Source: Pedobacter yonginensis
GTDB lineage: Bacteria; Bacteroidota; Bacteroidia; Sphingobacteriales; Sphingobacteriaceae
Assembly: GCF_003173595.1 (NCBI RefSeq)
Contig: NZ_QGNZ01000002.1
Location: forward strand, 62,001 to 126,000
DNA: 64,000 nt
Direction of reading: 5' to 3'
Positions 33,896-43,311 of the stretch are shown here, piece after piece. How positions within the stretch are numbered: the first letter of the stretch is position 1; each line of letters begins with the position of its first letter. A program made the position numbers and the translations under genes. The notes beneath the pieces are model-generated. The model was not told the DNA's origin and did no database searches. It worked only from the letters and a program-made list of their open reading frames with translations.

Positions 33896-35713
33896 TTATT
33901 TTCTAGAATCATCAATCGCTTTGTTTACAACATCTTGAATGCGACCTCTTATTTTCAAATTGGACAATTTCTCGGTTACGGTTGGGTTCACACGGTTCGA
34001 TAAAAATATATAAACCAATCCTCTCGATGGATCTACCCAAACACAAGTTCCTGTGTATCCTGTATGTCCGTAAGTTTGCGGTGAGGCTAAATTAGATGGA
34101 TAATGTTTGGTGCTATCTGGATCCCAACGGTCGAAGCCTAAACCTCTGCGACTTACATTGGATTGTTTGGAAGTGAACATATCAACTGTTGAGGTTTTAA
34201 AATACTCTTCACCGCCGTAAGTGCCGCGATTCAAAAGCATTTGATAGAATATGGCCATATCATTACTGCTTGCAAATAAGCCTGCATGTCCAGATACTCC
34301 ACCTGCTAGTGCTGCGCCTTGATCGTGTACAAAGCCGACTAATAGCGTTTTTCTAAAATAGGTATCGTTTTCTGTTGGGATAATTTGATCTTGCTTAAAC
34401 CGATTTCTTGGCAAGAAGCCTGCGGTTTGCATGCCTAGTGGTTTATAAAAATTCTCGTAAGCATATTGGTTTAAGGGCACTTCGCTAATGTGCTCTACAA
34501 TATCTTTCATTACATACATGCTGATGTCGCTATACACATATTGCCCACGGGTTTTAATTGGTGAGTTGAGCATTTTTGGCCACATAAAATCTTTGAAAAA
34601 GCCCTTCTTTATGAAATAGTTGTCTGCAACCTTTGTTGGAAAGGCTGCTGAAGAATCGCGACTATAATCGCCTGTTTTAATGTAATTATGAAAAGGAATG
34701 TAAGGAATGAAACCCGCTTGATGCAACATCACCTCTCTTACTTGAATGTTATTCATCGGTGTGGTACGTGCCTTCGGAATGTAAGCGCCAATATTAGTGT
34801 CAAGCTTCAATTTTTGTTCTTCGAAAAGACGCATCACCGAAGGGGTAGTTGCCGTGACTTTGGTTATCGATGCCAAGTCGAAAATATCAGTAACTTTATC
34901 TGGGATATTATCATCGTAGGTATGGTTTCCGTAGGCTTTATTAAAAATTACTTTGCCATCTTTTGCCACCAATACCACCAAACCCGGGGTAGCTTTTTGG
35001 GAAATGGCTTCGGCAGCAATGGCATCAATCTCTTTGAGGTTATTGGAGTTTATTCCAGCATCTTCTGGTACGGTATATTTTAATCTGGTTGCTGTTGTTA
35101 TAAAACCCGAACCAGCGGTATAGCGCCCAGAAAGGTTGTTTTTAAGTTTGTTGGTGGCGGGAATCCCCCCGAAAATGTATTGTGGAATTACTGCAGCTGC
35201 ATCGGCATTGTTTTGTGCGGTCCAAATTAGAGGCGAGTTTAAAGCATCTAGCGATTTTAAAGCATTACCATTTCCAAAAAATGCAACAATAACTTCTTTG
35301 CTTTTACTAATGCTGTTTATAAAATTAACATACTTTTCTTTGCTCACGTTTTGATCGTCAACCGAGATGATTATCGTACTAAAGTATTTCAGTTCATCTT
35401 CTAAATCGTTCAGATTAAGGCTGTCTTTATAAGAATCAGCAGAGAAAGAGGTAATTTTATCGTATTTATTGGCCAGGCTATCAAAAGTGGCGCTGTAGGC
35501 AAAACTTAAACTTACAGAGGCAATATTCTTTTTATCGAGCTTTGTTAGCGGAATTGTAGCATCTTGGTTATTGAGTAAAACTGTATTTTGTGTGATGGCA
35601 TTGGTTATGGATAGTTTTTTCTCGTTGCTTACATGTTCTTGAGCACAGGCCAATAAACATAAAACATTAAAGAAACTTGCGGCAGCCAGAATTAATAATC
35701 TATTTCGCTTCAT
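33896..35713 (-). CDS. Beta-lactamase-family serine hydrolase with GH3-C-like N-domain
   Basis: 605 residues with a signal peptide; LLACAQ may be a lipobox. Residues ~36-200 resemble the C-terminal domain of glycoside hydrolase family 3 (TQNTVLLNNQDATIPL, VIVAFFGNGNALKSL, NADAAAVIPQYIFGGIPATNKLKNNLSG). Residues ~215-600 are a class C beta-lactamase/esterase-type domain with SITK (nucleophile Ser282, Lys285), YSD in place of YxN, and HTG near the C-terminus. Bacteroidota have ~1000-residue GH3-beta-lactamase fusions; this protein lacks the GH3 catalytic N-domain, so it is a shortened version. Its role may be in cell-wall peptide or ester hydrolysis. The start overlaps the end of the amidohydrolase gene by 14 nt, so translation is coupled. 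Confidence 0.85.
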   Translation of the reverse strand: MKRNRLLILAAASFFNVLCLLACAQEHVSNEKKLSITNAITQNTVLLNNQDATIPLTKLDKKNIASVSLSFAYSATFDSLANKYDKITSFSADSYKDSLNLNDLEDELKYFSTIIISVDDQNVSKEKYVNFINSISKSKEVIVAFFGNGNALKSLDALNSPLIWTAQNNADAAAVIPQYIFGGIPATNKLKNNLSGRYTAGSGFITTATRLKYTVPEDAGINSNNLKEIDAIAAEAISQKATPGLVVLVAKDGKVIFNKAYGNHTYDDNIPDKVTDIFDLASITKVTATTPSVMRLFEEQKLKLDTNIGAYIPKARTTPMNNIQVREVMLHQAGFIPYIPFHNYIKTGDYSRDSSAAFPTKVADNYFIKKGFFKDFMWPKMLNSPIKTRGQYVYSDISMYVMKDIVEHISEVPLNQYAYENFYKPLGMQTAGFLPRNRFKQDQIIPTENDTYFRKTLLVGFVHDQGAALAGGVSGHAGLFASSNDMAIFYQMLLNRGTYGGEEYFKTSTVDMFTSKQSNVSRRGLGFDRWDPDSTKHYPSNLASPQTYGHTGYTGTCVWVDPSRGLVYIFLSNRVNPTVTEKLSNLKIRGRIQDVVNKAIDDSRK

Positions 35714-37334
35714 ATACTTTTTCTCCGTTCAGGTAGGTTTTTAATACTTTGGTTTTTAATAGGTTTTGTGGGGTCGATTTTAAAATGTCGTGATCTAAAA
35801 TTACGAAATCGGCGAGTTTGCCAACTTCTAAACTTCCTTTTTCTTTTTCCTCAAAATTTGCTTTGGCCGCCCAAATGGTCATCCCACGAAGTGCTTCCTC
35901 AGGTGTAAGTGCATTTTCTTTCTGGAATCCGTTTTTAGGGAAACCGCTAGCATCTTGACGAACCGTTGCTGCATAAAACGTTAATAAAGGATTAATGTTT
36001 TCTACAGGAAAATCAGTGCCGAGTGGAATCCAACCGTTCTGCTTTAATAATTGCTTGTAGGCGTAGGCATCTTTTAATCGGGCTTGCCCCAATCGCTGTC
36101 CTGCCCAATACATATCAGACGTGGCATGTGTTGGCTGTACAGATGGAATGATGCTTGCTTTTCCAAATAAATCGAAATCATTTTTGTTGAGCACCTGTGC
36201 GTGTTCAATCCGCCAACGCTTATCGTTTTTGCCTTTTAATACCTTGTTGTAAATGTTTAGGATTACGCGGTTGGCAGAATCGCCAATGGCGTGAGTGCAC
36301 ATTTGAAAACCGCCAGAAGCAATTTTTGCGGCCACATCTTCGTAATGTTTAATGTTTTTTAACAGAAAACCGCTTTTGTTCGGCATATCAGTATATGGAT
36401 GCAATAAGCAGGCTCCACGAGAACCCAAAGCTCCATCTGCGTACACCTTAAAAGCCCGAACATTTAGGCGGGGCGTTTTTATTGCTCCTCTACTAAAAAG
36501 ATAATCGTAGTTTTCTGCGTTATCGGAGAGCATAATGTACAAGCGCATTTTAAGCTTATTTTCCTTTTGAAGTTTCTCTACAAATTCTACTGCCCTCCAA
36601 TCTAAACCGCAATCATCAATCGTGGTTAAACCTGCGGCGAAACAATTTGCCTGCGCATCGCTAAATATTTTTTCTGCCAATTTCGCATCGGGAGATGGAA
36701 TTTTACTTTCTACCAAAGCCACGGCATTATCAATTAAAACCCCGGTTAGTTTTCCGTTTTGTGTGAGCATATCGCCACCAACTAAATTTTCGGCTTGCTT
36801 GATGCCCGCATCATCTAATGCTTTTTGATTTGCAATTGCCGCATGTCCATCAATTCTATTTAAAAAAACAGGGCGATTAGGAAACAGGGCCGTGAGTTGT
36901 TCGTTGGTTGGGAAAGCTTTGTTTGTCCAATCGTTTTGATCCCATCCATTTCCGATTAACCAACCATCTGGATGGGCTTTTGCAAAATCGATTAGGCGTT
37001 TTAAAACTTCATCCCAAGATTTTGTTTCTCTTAAATCTGCGGCTTGAAGGCTTTGTCCATAACCATAAAAATGTGCATGGGCATCAATAAACCCAGGGTA
37101 AACGGCCTTACCAGCTGCATCAATCTCTTCTTTAGCTGAATATTCGCCTTTAATGTCGTCGGTTTTACCCAGTGCCAAAATTTTTCCATTTTGTACCGCG
37201 AAAGCTTCAACCGTATCAAATGCAGTGTTCACTGTGTAAACTTTGGCGTTGTAAACGATTGTATCTACTTGTTTTTTATTGCTGCAAGAAGCGAGTGTGG
37301 CAACAACAGCTAGGGCGGTTAAAAAGGATTTCAT
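35700..37334 (-). CDS. Amidohydrolase-family lipoprotein (YtcJ-like)
   Basis: 544 residues; lipoprotein signal with LASC (Cys17). Amidohydrolase superfamily, subgroup amidohydro_3 (YtcJ-like): the metal motif DAHAHFYGYG, the segment IGNGWDQNDW, DALGSRGA, CTHAIGDSANR, IEHAQ and the C-terminal DFVILDHDIL are all present. Such enzymes hydrolyse C-N bonds of amides or cyclic amides with one or two metals; the real substrate is not predictable. The gene is followed without gap by the beta-lactamase-like gene (overlap of 14 nt), so the two form a two-gene periplasmic or surface hydrolase unit. Confidence 0.9.
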   Translation of the reverse strand: MKSFLTALAVVATLASCSNKKQVDTIVYNAKVYTVNTAFDTVEAFAVQNGKILALGKTDDIKGEYSAKEEIDAAGKAVYPGFIDAHAHFYGYGQSLQAADLRETKSWDEVLKRLIDFAKAHPDGWLIGNGWDQNDWTNKAFPTNEQLTALFPNRPVFLNRIDGHAAIANQKALDDAGIKQAENLVGGDMLTQNGKLTGVLIDNAVALVESKIPSPDAKLAEKIFSDAQANCFAAGLTTIDDCGLDWRAVEFVEKLQKENKLKMRLYIMLSDNAENYDYLFSRGAIKTPRLNVRAFKVYADGALGSRGACLLHPYTDMPNKSGFLLKNIKHYEDVAAKIASGGFQMCTHAIGDSANRVILNIYNKVLKGKNDKRWRIEHAQVLNKNDFDLFGKASIIPSVQPTHATSDMYWAGQRLGQARLKDAYAYKQLLKQNGWIPLGTDFPVENINPLLTFYAATVRQDASGFPKNGFQKENALTPEEALRGMTIWAAKANFEEKEKGSLEVGKLADFVILDHDILKSTPQNLLKTKVLKTYLNGEKVYEAK

Positions 37335-37510
37335 GTTGATAAAGATAGAAAAATGTACTTACTCGTGTTTGTAAATTCGACTTTACATTAGAATGGGTTA
37401 CAGATTAATCACTTGCCAATTATTAGCGTCATTTATGTGTTGAGTTTTAAACAAAGCCCATTCTTTAAGCTTATTTTACATAATTTAGCACATTCACTTT
37501 GCCATAATAC

Positions 37511-39346
37511 ATGACTGATATTATCCACCTATTGCCTGATGCTGTTGCCAATCAAATTGCTGCAGGAGAAGTTGTTCAAAGACCTGCTTCTGCTGTAAAA
37601 GAGTTGCTAGAAAATTCAATTGATGCAGGTGCAGATAAAATTCAATTGGTGATTAAAGATGCTGGTAAGGCGCTCATTCAGATCATCGACAATGGTTGTG
37701 GTATGAGTGTTACCGATGCCAGAATGTGTTTTGAGCGCCATGCAACCTCTAAAGTAAAAAAAGCCGAAGATTTGTTTGCCATCCGCACCATGGGTTTTCG
37801 GGGCGAGGCGATGGCTTCTATCGCCGCAATTGCTCAGGTAGAAATGAAAACCCGTAGGCATGAAGATGAAATCGGAACCTGCATCACCATCGAGGGTGCC
37901 CAGGTCACCGCTCAAGAACCTGTTGCTACATCGCCGGGAACACAAATTGCAATCAAGAATCTATTTTTCAATACTCCAGCAAGGAGAAATTTTCTGAAAA
38001 GTAATCCGGTAGAAATGCGTCATATCATCGATGAATTTCAGCGGGTTGCGCTTGCCCATCCAAATGTGTTTTTTAGCCTGCACCACGATGGTTTGGAAAT
38101 TTTCAACCTCCCAAAAGGTAATTTGAAGCAAAGAATTGTTCATCTTTTTGGCAACAACTACAACGAACGTTTGGTGCCGGTTGAAGAAGAAACGACCATC
38201 ATCAACTTAAAAGGCTATATCGGTAAGCCTGCTTTTGCCAAGAAAACTCGAGGCGAGCAGTTCTTTTTTGTAAACAATCGTTTTATAAAAGATCCTTATT
38301 TAAACCATGCGGTAAGCTCGGCTTTTGAAGATTTATTGCCTGATGACAGCTATCCGCTTTACGTTTTGTTTATCGAAATTGATCCGGCTAAAATTGATGT
38401 GAACGTTCACCCGACTAAAACTGAAATCAAGTATTTAGATGAAAAGTCCATTTATGCGATTTTAAAATCGGCTGTAAAGCGATCCATTGGGCGTTATAAC
38501 ATTTCGCCAACCTTGGATTTTGACCAGGAAACAGGTTTCAGTAACATGATTACGCAGAAGGCGGTTGAAGATATTGTTCCGCCAAGTATCAATTTCAATC
38601 CAGATTTTAATCCTTTCGCTACCGATAAAAGTTCTACTTCTGGATATTCATCTTCCAGCAGAAATTACGAGGCCAAGCCGAGTGCCAAAAATTGGGGCTC
38701 GCTTTATGAAATTACGCAAGAGCCTGTAGCAGAGCAAACTTCTTTTTATACGGATGACGCCATTACAGAAACCAAGCAGAAGCAATATATGCAATTGCAC
38801 AATCGTTATATTGTTTCGCAGATTAAATCGGGTTTAATGGTTATCGATCAGCAAATGGCACATGAAAGAATCCTTTACGAACGTTTTGTCGTACATCTTG
38901 AAGATCGAAAAGGAGCATCGCAACAAAGTTTGTTTCCTCAAACCATTACACTCAATGCCAACGATTTTGAGTTGGCCAAGAGCCTATTGGATGATATTAA
39001 AAGCCTAGGCTTTGATGTAAGAGAATTTGGCAAAAACACTTTAGTTGTTGAAGGAATTCCTGTTGATTTGGGCAGCACTAATGTAAATGAAACCCAATTG
39101 TTTGAACAGTTAATTGAGGGTTTTAAAAACTCGCAACAAGAATTAAAATTAAGTAAACGCGATAGCTTAGCTAGAAGTTTGGCCAAAAACAGCAGCATTA
39201 AAGCGGGTAAAACTTTAAGTCAGGAAGAAATCAATACATTAATTGATGAACTTTTTGCCTGTAAAACCCCTAACTTTAGCGTTACCGGAAAGCCAATTAT
39301 ACAAACCATTACCCTAGCCGAGCTGGATAAAAAGTTTGAAAAGTAA
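37511..39346 (+). CDS. mutL: DNA mismatch repair protein MutL
   Basis: 611 residues. The GHKL ATPase N-domain is canonical: VANQIAAGEVVQRP, KELLENSIDAGA, IDNGCGM, FERHATSKV, TMGFRGEAMASI and the transducer motif VNVHPTK. After a Ser-rich linker (~360-410) the C-terminal dimer domain reads DQQMAHERILYE where the metal-site motif of nicking MutL proteins is DQHAxxERxxYE, and the later ACR and C-PHGRP motifs are not conserved (SLAKNSS, TPNFSVTGKP). So the endonuclease site appears weakened or absent. mutL heads a tight plus-strand run: two rhomboid genes and an endo/exonuclease/phosphatase-like gene follow with 27, -8 and -1 nt spacing. Confidence 0.96.
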   Translation: MTDIIHLLPDAVANQIAAGEVVQRPASAVKELLENSIDAGADKIQLVIKDAGKALIQIIDNGCGMSVTDARMCFERHATSKVKKAEDLFAIRTMGFRGEAMASIAAIAQVEMKTRRHEDEIGTCITIEGAQVTAQEPVATSPGTQIAIKNLFFNTPARRNFLKSNPVEMRHIIDEFQRVALAHPNVFFSLHHDGLEIFNLPKGNLKQRIVHLFGNNYNERLVPVEEETTIINLKGYIGKPAFAKKTRGEQFFFVNNRFIKDPYLNHAVSSAFEDLLPDDSYPLYVLFIEIDPAKIDVNVHPTKTEIKYLDEKSIYAILKSAVKRSIGRYNISPTLDFDQETGFSNMITQKAVEDIVPPSINFNPDFNPFATDKSSTSGYSSSSRNYEAKPSAKNWGSLYEITQEPVAEQTSFYTDDAITETKQKQYMQLHNRYIVSQIKSGLMVIDQQMAHERILYERFVVHLEDRKGASQQSLFPQTITLNANDFELAKSLLDDIKSLGFDVREFGKNTLVVEGIPVDLGSTNVNETQLFEQLIEGFKNSQQELKLSKRDSLARSLAKNSSIKAGKTLSQEEINTLIDELFACKTPNFSVTGKPIIQTITLAELDKKFEK

Positions 39347-39373
39347 GCTTAAAACACATTACAACCACAATAA

Positions 39374-40087
39374 ATGAACAACATACATTTACCACCAGTA
39401 GTTAAAAACCTGCTGATTATTAATATTTTATTTTTTATTGCAACATTGGTTTTCCATCCTAATGGAGGTTATCCACTGGTAGATTGGTTTGCGGTTTATT
39501 ATTTTGGCTCGGAAAAATTTAGACTTTGGCAACCGATTACTTATATGTTTATGCATAGTCCAGTTGATTATTTCCATATCATATTTAACATGTTTGCGTT
39601 ATATAGCTTTGGAAGTGTGCTAGAAACTAAATGGGGCGCCAAAAAGTTTTTAATTTTTTATTTCGTTACCGGTTTGGGTGCATTGGCACTGCAATGGGCG
39701 GTTCAAACTTATGAGATTTACAACACAGTTGGTCATTTAATTTCCAATATTTCCACTTACGTACCAAAAACTAAAGCGGAGTATAACTTGCTATCTGAAA
39801 TTTATTTTAGCCCAATGCTCGGTGCTTCTGGTGCTATATTTGGCTTGTTGGTTGCCTTTGGTATGCTGTATCCAAATGCAGAATTACTCATCATGTTTAT
39901 ACCAATTCCCGTTAAGGCAAAATATATCATCCCAATTTATATTTTAATTGAATTATTTTTAGGTGTTAATCAATTCGAAGGAGACTCGGTAGCCCATTAT
40001 GCTCACCTAGGTGGAGCCTTAATCGGGTTTATTTTGGTTAAAATTTGGAAAGACAAGAACGATACATTTTATACGCTTTATGAATAA
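39374..40087 (+). CDS. Rhomboid-family intramembrane serine protease (first of two)
   Basis: 237 residues, six membrane segments. The catalytic dyad is visible: Ser152 in GASGAIFG and His211 in HYAHLGGALIGF; the oxyanion/loop segment HIIFNMFALYSFG is also present. Rhomboids cut membrane-anchored substrates inside the membrane. A 27-nt gap separates it from mutL, and its stop overlaps the start of the second rhomboid (ATGAATAA), so the two are translated together. The protein has an insert of about 35 residues (NTVGHLISNISTY..., residues 117-145) before the active-site helix. Substrate unknown. Confidence 0.93.
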   Translation: MNNIHLPPVVKNLLIINILFFIATLVFHPNGGYPLVDWFAVYYFGSEKFRLWQPITYMFMHSPVDYFHIIFNMFALYSFGSVLETKWGAKKFLIFYFVTGLGALALQWAVQTYEIYNTVGHLISNISTYVPKTKAEYNLLSEIYFSPMLGASGAIFGLLVAFGMLYPNAELLIMFIPIPVKAKYIIPIYILIELFLGVNQFEGDSVAHYAHLGGALIGFILVKIWKDKNDTFYTLYE

Positions 40088-40934
40088 TAACTTCTTTAAA
40101 GATTTAATTTACAAAGTATTCCGTTCGGGTAACCCACCATTTTTCTACATCGGGTTAAATACCATCGTGTTTTTATTGGTTGCTATAACCGCTGTTATAT
40201 TTTACCTTGGTGGTCGGGTTTTAAGTACTGAAATACTCATACAAGATTTTGTTGCCCTACCGGTAGCCTTATCAGAATTACCTGCCCGTTTTTATACGGT
40301 GGTTACGTATATGTTTTTTCATGCTGGCATTTTTCATATTTTCTTCAACATGCTCGGATTGTATTGGTTCGGGAGCATCTTTATGAATTTTTTAAAAAGC
40401 CGGCAGTTTCATTTTGTTTACCTAGCAGGTGGTATTTTTGGGGGCTTATTTGCTGTTGCGGCATTAAACGTTTTCCCTGTTTTTAGCGCCAGCTTATCAA
40501 ACGCTACCATTATTGGCGCATCTGCCGCTGTGATGGCCATTATCACCGCAACCGCTACTCTAGTTCCAAACTATACCATCATGCTGCTGCTGATAGGTGA
40601 GGTAAAAATTAAGTGGATTGCAATTGCTTATTTCGCTTTAGATTTTATTACCATCGGATCGGGTAATGAGGGTGGAAATTTCTCGCATATTGGTGGTGCA
40701 ATTTTAGGTTTCGTTTTCATCAAAAGCCTTCAAAATGGAAATGATTGGAGTAAGATATTTGAACGCAAACCTAAAATGAGGGTGGTAAAAAACGAAAAAC
40801 CTATTAAAAAAGAAAGCTTCAAAGGCGTTTCTCAACAAGAAATAGATGCGATTCTAGATAAGATATCTACATCAGGTTATGATACTTTGACAGCAACAGA
40901 AAAAGAAAAATTATTCAAGGCAAGTAAAGATTAA
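40080..40934 (+). CDS. Rhomboid-family intramembrane serine protease (second of two), cytosolic tail
   Basis: 284 residues. It has the same rhomboid core as its neighbour with Ser148 in GASAAVMA and His203 in FSHIGGAILGF; the residue after the nucleophile is Ala where the first has Gly. HIFFNMLGLYWFG is conserved. A ~70-residue hydrophilic C-terminal tail follows (KPKMRVVKNEKPIKKES, then QQEIDAILDKISTSGYDTLTATEKEKLF), a small helical module common on this branch of rhomboids. Start and stop overlap both neighbours (8 nt with the first rhomboid, 1 nt, TAATG, with the next gene), so four genes are in strict coupling. Adjacent non-identical rhomboids suggest different substrates or a heteromeric unit (inference). 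Confidence 0.9.
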   Translation: MNNNFFKDLIYKVFRSGNPPFFYIGLNTIVFLLVAITAVIFYLGGRVLSTEILIQDFVALPVALSELPARFYTVVTYMFFHAGIFHIFFNMLGLYWFGSIFMNFLKSRQFHFVYLAGGIFGGLFAVAALNVFPVFSASLSNATIIGASAAVMAIITATATLVPNYTIMLLLIGEVKIKWIAIAYFALDFITIGSGNEGGNFSHIGGAILGFVFIKSLQNGNDWSKIFERKPKMRVVKNEKPIKKESFKGVSQQEIDAILDKISTSGYDTLTATEKEKLFKASKD

Positions 40935-42043
40935 TGGCAAAACAGAAATACACTTTCATTGATAAAATAATCTTGCCAATTGCAATTATATTGGCTATTT
41001 CTCTTTTTATCGGGACTTTGGCGGCTGGTGTTGACCCTCGAAAAAACATTCTCGTTGCCTTTTTTGGTTTGGCCTATCCCTTTATGCTTTTCTTTAATGT
41101 TATTTTCTTGCTGTGGTGGGCTTTAAGAAAAAAATGGCTGTTGGTGCTAGTTACATTCTTCATCATTGCCATCGGCTATAAAACCGTTTATTCTACTTTT
41201 GGATTTGGTGGTGATACTGGAAGCGCAGAAAAAGTGGAGGGAAGCGTTCGCGTAATGACTTACAATGTGCACAGTTTTAAACTTTTTGGAGAAGATAATA
41301 CCCGTTCTGACAAAGAGAAAATGCTACAAGTAGTAAAAGATCAAAATCCTGACATCATTTGCTTCCAAGAATTTTACACCCGCTACAAGGGAGACTTTAA
41401 TACTATTGATAGCTTAAAGCGCCTGCTGAATACCAAATATTACTATTTTAGACCGGCGAACAAAAATGATTATGAAGCCTTTGGTTTAGCCATCTTTTCA
41501 AAATATCCAATTAAAAATAAAGGCGATATTCTTTTTCAAGCCAATGGCGATAACATGAGCATCTACACCGATGTGGATATTAATGGTAAGCTATTGCGGG
41601 TTTTTAATGTGCATTTTCAGTCCATTAGTTTTCAGCCGCAAGATTATCAATTTATAGATCAGCTAACGAAAAAAACGCGGGGAAAACTCTTTGCATCGAA
41701 ACGGATTTTAAGCATGTTAAAATATGCATTTGAAGAGCGGAGTGGCCAAGTAGATATTATGAAAACCGAAATGGCGAATTGTAAAATCCCTTATTTTATT
41801 GCTGGCGATTTTAATGATACCCCTGCATCATACGTGGTTAATCAGATAACAAAAGGTTTAAATAATACCTTTACTATTAAAGGCTCCGGCTTTGGAAAAA
41901 CCTATAACGGCAAATTTCCAAACTTCCAAATTGATTACATTGCATGTACCAAAGATTTAGAAGTATTAAATTACAACATTACTCAAGCCAAACTATCCGA
42001 TCATTTTCCTGTAAGAAGTGATTTGAAATTCAAAACTCCATAA
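40934..42043 (+). CDS. Endonuclease/exonuclease/phosphatase-family membrane protein
   Basis: 369 residues. Three membrane segments lie in the first ~95 residues (ILPIAIILAISLFIGT, IL...FFGLAYPFMLFFNVIFLLWWA, LLVLVTFFIIAIGY). The rest is an EEP domain: RVMTYNVHSF, the catalytic CFQEFY (Glu), VFNVHFQS, AGDFNDTPASY (Asp, Asn) and the C-terminal SDHFPVRSD (catalytic His). The family includes nucleases, phosphatases and sphingomyelinases; membrane-anchored bacterial members probably act on phosphate esters outside the cytoplasm. Its start overlaps the second rhomboid by 1 nt. A tiny hairpin (TAACC/GGTTA) follows the stop and may weakly terminate the unit. Confidence 0.9.
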   Translation: MAKQKYTFIDKIILPIAIILAISLFIGTLAAGVDPRKNILVAFFGLAYPFMLFFNVIFLLWWALRKKWLLVLVTFFIIAIGYKTVYSTFGFGGDTGSAEKVEGSVRVMTYNVHSFKLFGEDNTRSDKEKMLQVVKDQNPDIICFQEFYTRYKGDFNTIDSLKRLLNTKYYYFRPANKNDYEAFGLAIFSKYPIKNKGDILFQANGDNMSIYTDVDINGKLLRVFNVHFQSISFQPQDYQFIDQLTKKTRGKLFASKRILSMLKYAFEERSGQVDIMKTEMANCKIPYFIAGDFNDTPASYVVNQITKGLNNTFTIKGSGFGKTYNGKFPNFQIDYIACTKDLEVLNYNITQAKLSDHFPVRSDLKFKTP

Positions 42044-42133
42044 CCTTCGGTTACTTTCTTACCATACATCAACAAACACCTGTAAGTTAATGGTGATATT
42101 TGCTTCATAAATTTTGAAATTAATATCACGAAC

Positions 42134-42766
42134 ATGAGTTTAATAGATGCCCTTAACTGGCGTTATGCCACTAAAAAAATGAATGGTCAGCCTGTTGACC
42201 AGGAAAAAGTTGATCAAATTATCCACGCAGCCCAATTGGCACCAACTTCATCTGGCTTACAGCCATTTAAAGTTATCGTAGTAACCAATCAAGAGCTTAA
42301 AGAAAAAATTGCACCAATTGCTTACAATCAATCTCAAGTTATTGACTCATCTCACTTGTTGATTTTTGCTGCTCAAGAAAATTATTCTGAAGAAGGCATC
42401 GATGGTGTTTTCAATAGAATGAATTCAGAGCGTGGATTGCCTTTAAACACTACAGATGATTACAAGGCACAATTAAAAAAAACGATCTTATCCAAATCAG
42501 CCGAAGAAAACTTTGAACATGCAGCTCGTCAGGCGTATATCGCTTTTGGTATTGCCATTGCAGAAGCCGCTGTGCTTAAAGTTGATGCCACTCCAATGGA
42601 AGGTTTCGATGGGCCTTCTTTAGATCAACTTCTTGGCCTAAAGGAAAAAGGTTTAAAAAGTGTTACTTTATTGCCATTAGGCTATAGAGACGAGGCTAAC
42701 GATTGGTTGGCAAACCTTAAAAAAGTGCGCAAACCGCTTAATGAGTTCCTAATCGAATTTAAATAA
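42134..42766 (+). CDS. Nitroreductase-family NAD(P)H:FMN oxidoreductase
   Basis: 210 residues, cytoplasmic. The nitroreductase fold is clear: LNWRYATKKMNGQPV with the FMN-binding Arg, AAQLAPTSSGLQPF (FMN phosphate and ribityl contacts), ARQAYIAFG, EGFDGPSLDQLL and the C-terminal VTLLPLGYRDEANDW. This pattern is that of the NfsB/YdgI type, which reduces nitro compounds and quinones with NAD(P)H in two-electron steps. It stands alone after the mutL run, 91 nt downstream on the same strand. The physiological substrate is unknown. Confidence 0.93.
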   Translation: MSLIDALNWRYATKKMNGQPVDQEKVDQIIHAAQLAPTSSGLQPFKVIVVTNQELKEKIAPIAYNQSQVIDSSHLLIFAAQENYSEEGIDGVFNRMNSERGLPLNTTDDYKAQLKKTILSKSAEENFEHAARQAYIAFGIAIAEAAVLKVDATPMEGFDGPSLDQLLGLKEKGLKSVTLLPLGYRDEANDWLANLKKVRKPLNEFLIEFK

Positions 42767-43311
42767 CATCAAGGCTAGTCGAATTGCTAAGGGAGAAAAC
42801 CGAAGCAAAACAACAGCCATTAGGATGCTGAAACACATTCAGAATGACGGTGGAGCTTTAAAAGACTTTTATAGAAAGTCGTGATGAATTTATTTTAGGA
42901 TCTTAGATTTTTTAAAAGGTATTTACATCCCAATGTACCATTTTGAAACGGGCCAATTTATTGGTCCGTTTTGCTTTAATGCCGGGGCCTTCTTTCGTGT
43001 CTTCGCGAAACAATAGATAGGTCTTAAATAATGGTACATAATAACTGGTACCATGGCGGATGGGTAGTTGATCCCCACTAAAAGAGAGGCGGTATCATAA
43101 ACCAAAATAATGACAGCAAGCAAAACTTTATTTTTAAATGGGCATAAAAGTAACAATGCAATATTTACAAACGCAATTAAACTTTTAAAAATGATTGTGA
43201 CTTTTGAAATGCTACCCTAGGTTATGTAAAAAAATGTTAAACATGGGTACATTTTAGGTGCTCTATTTTTAATTGGATATATTTACATCTTCAGTATTTA
43301 ATTTCCAGTTC
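42767..43311. repeat. 545-nt gene-free gap with dispersed repeats and a hairpin
   Basis: Three things are visible. Near 42820-42855 the piece GGATGCTGAAACACATTCAG with AATGACGG resembles dispersed repeats of related genomes. At 42948-42970 there is a 10-bp stem ACGGGCCAAT/ATTGGTCCGT with a weak T tract. At 42993-43010 there is a member of the TTCGTG-TCTT-CACGAA hairpin family (TTTCGTGTCTTCGCGAAA), followed by GGTACC-ATGGCGG, also shared with the 13.3-kb unit. No gene can be supported. Confidence 0.5.
42948..42970 (+). terminator. Possible terminator hairpin
   Basis: Stem ACGGGCCAAT/ATTGGTCCGT (one G-T pair) with loop TT, followed by TTTTGCTTT. It is 182 nt after the nitroreductase stop codon, so the assignment is uncertain. 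Confidence 0.4.
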
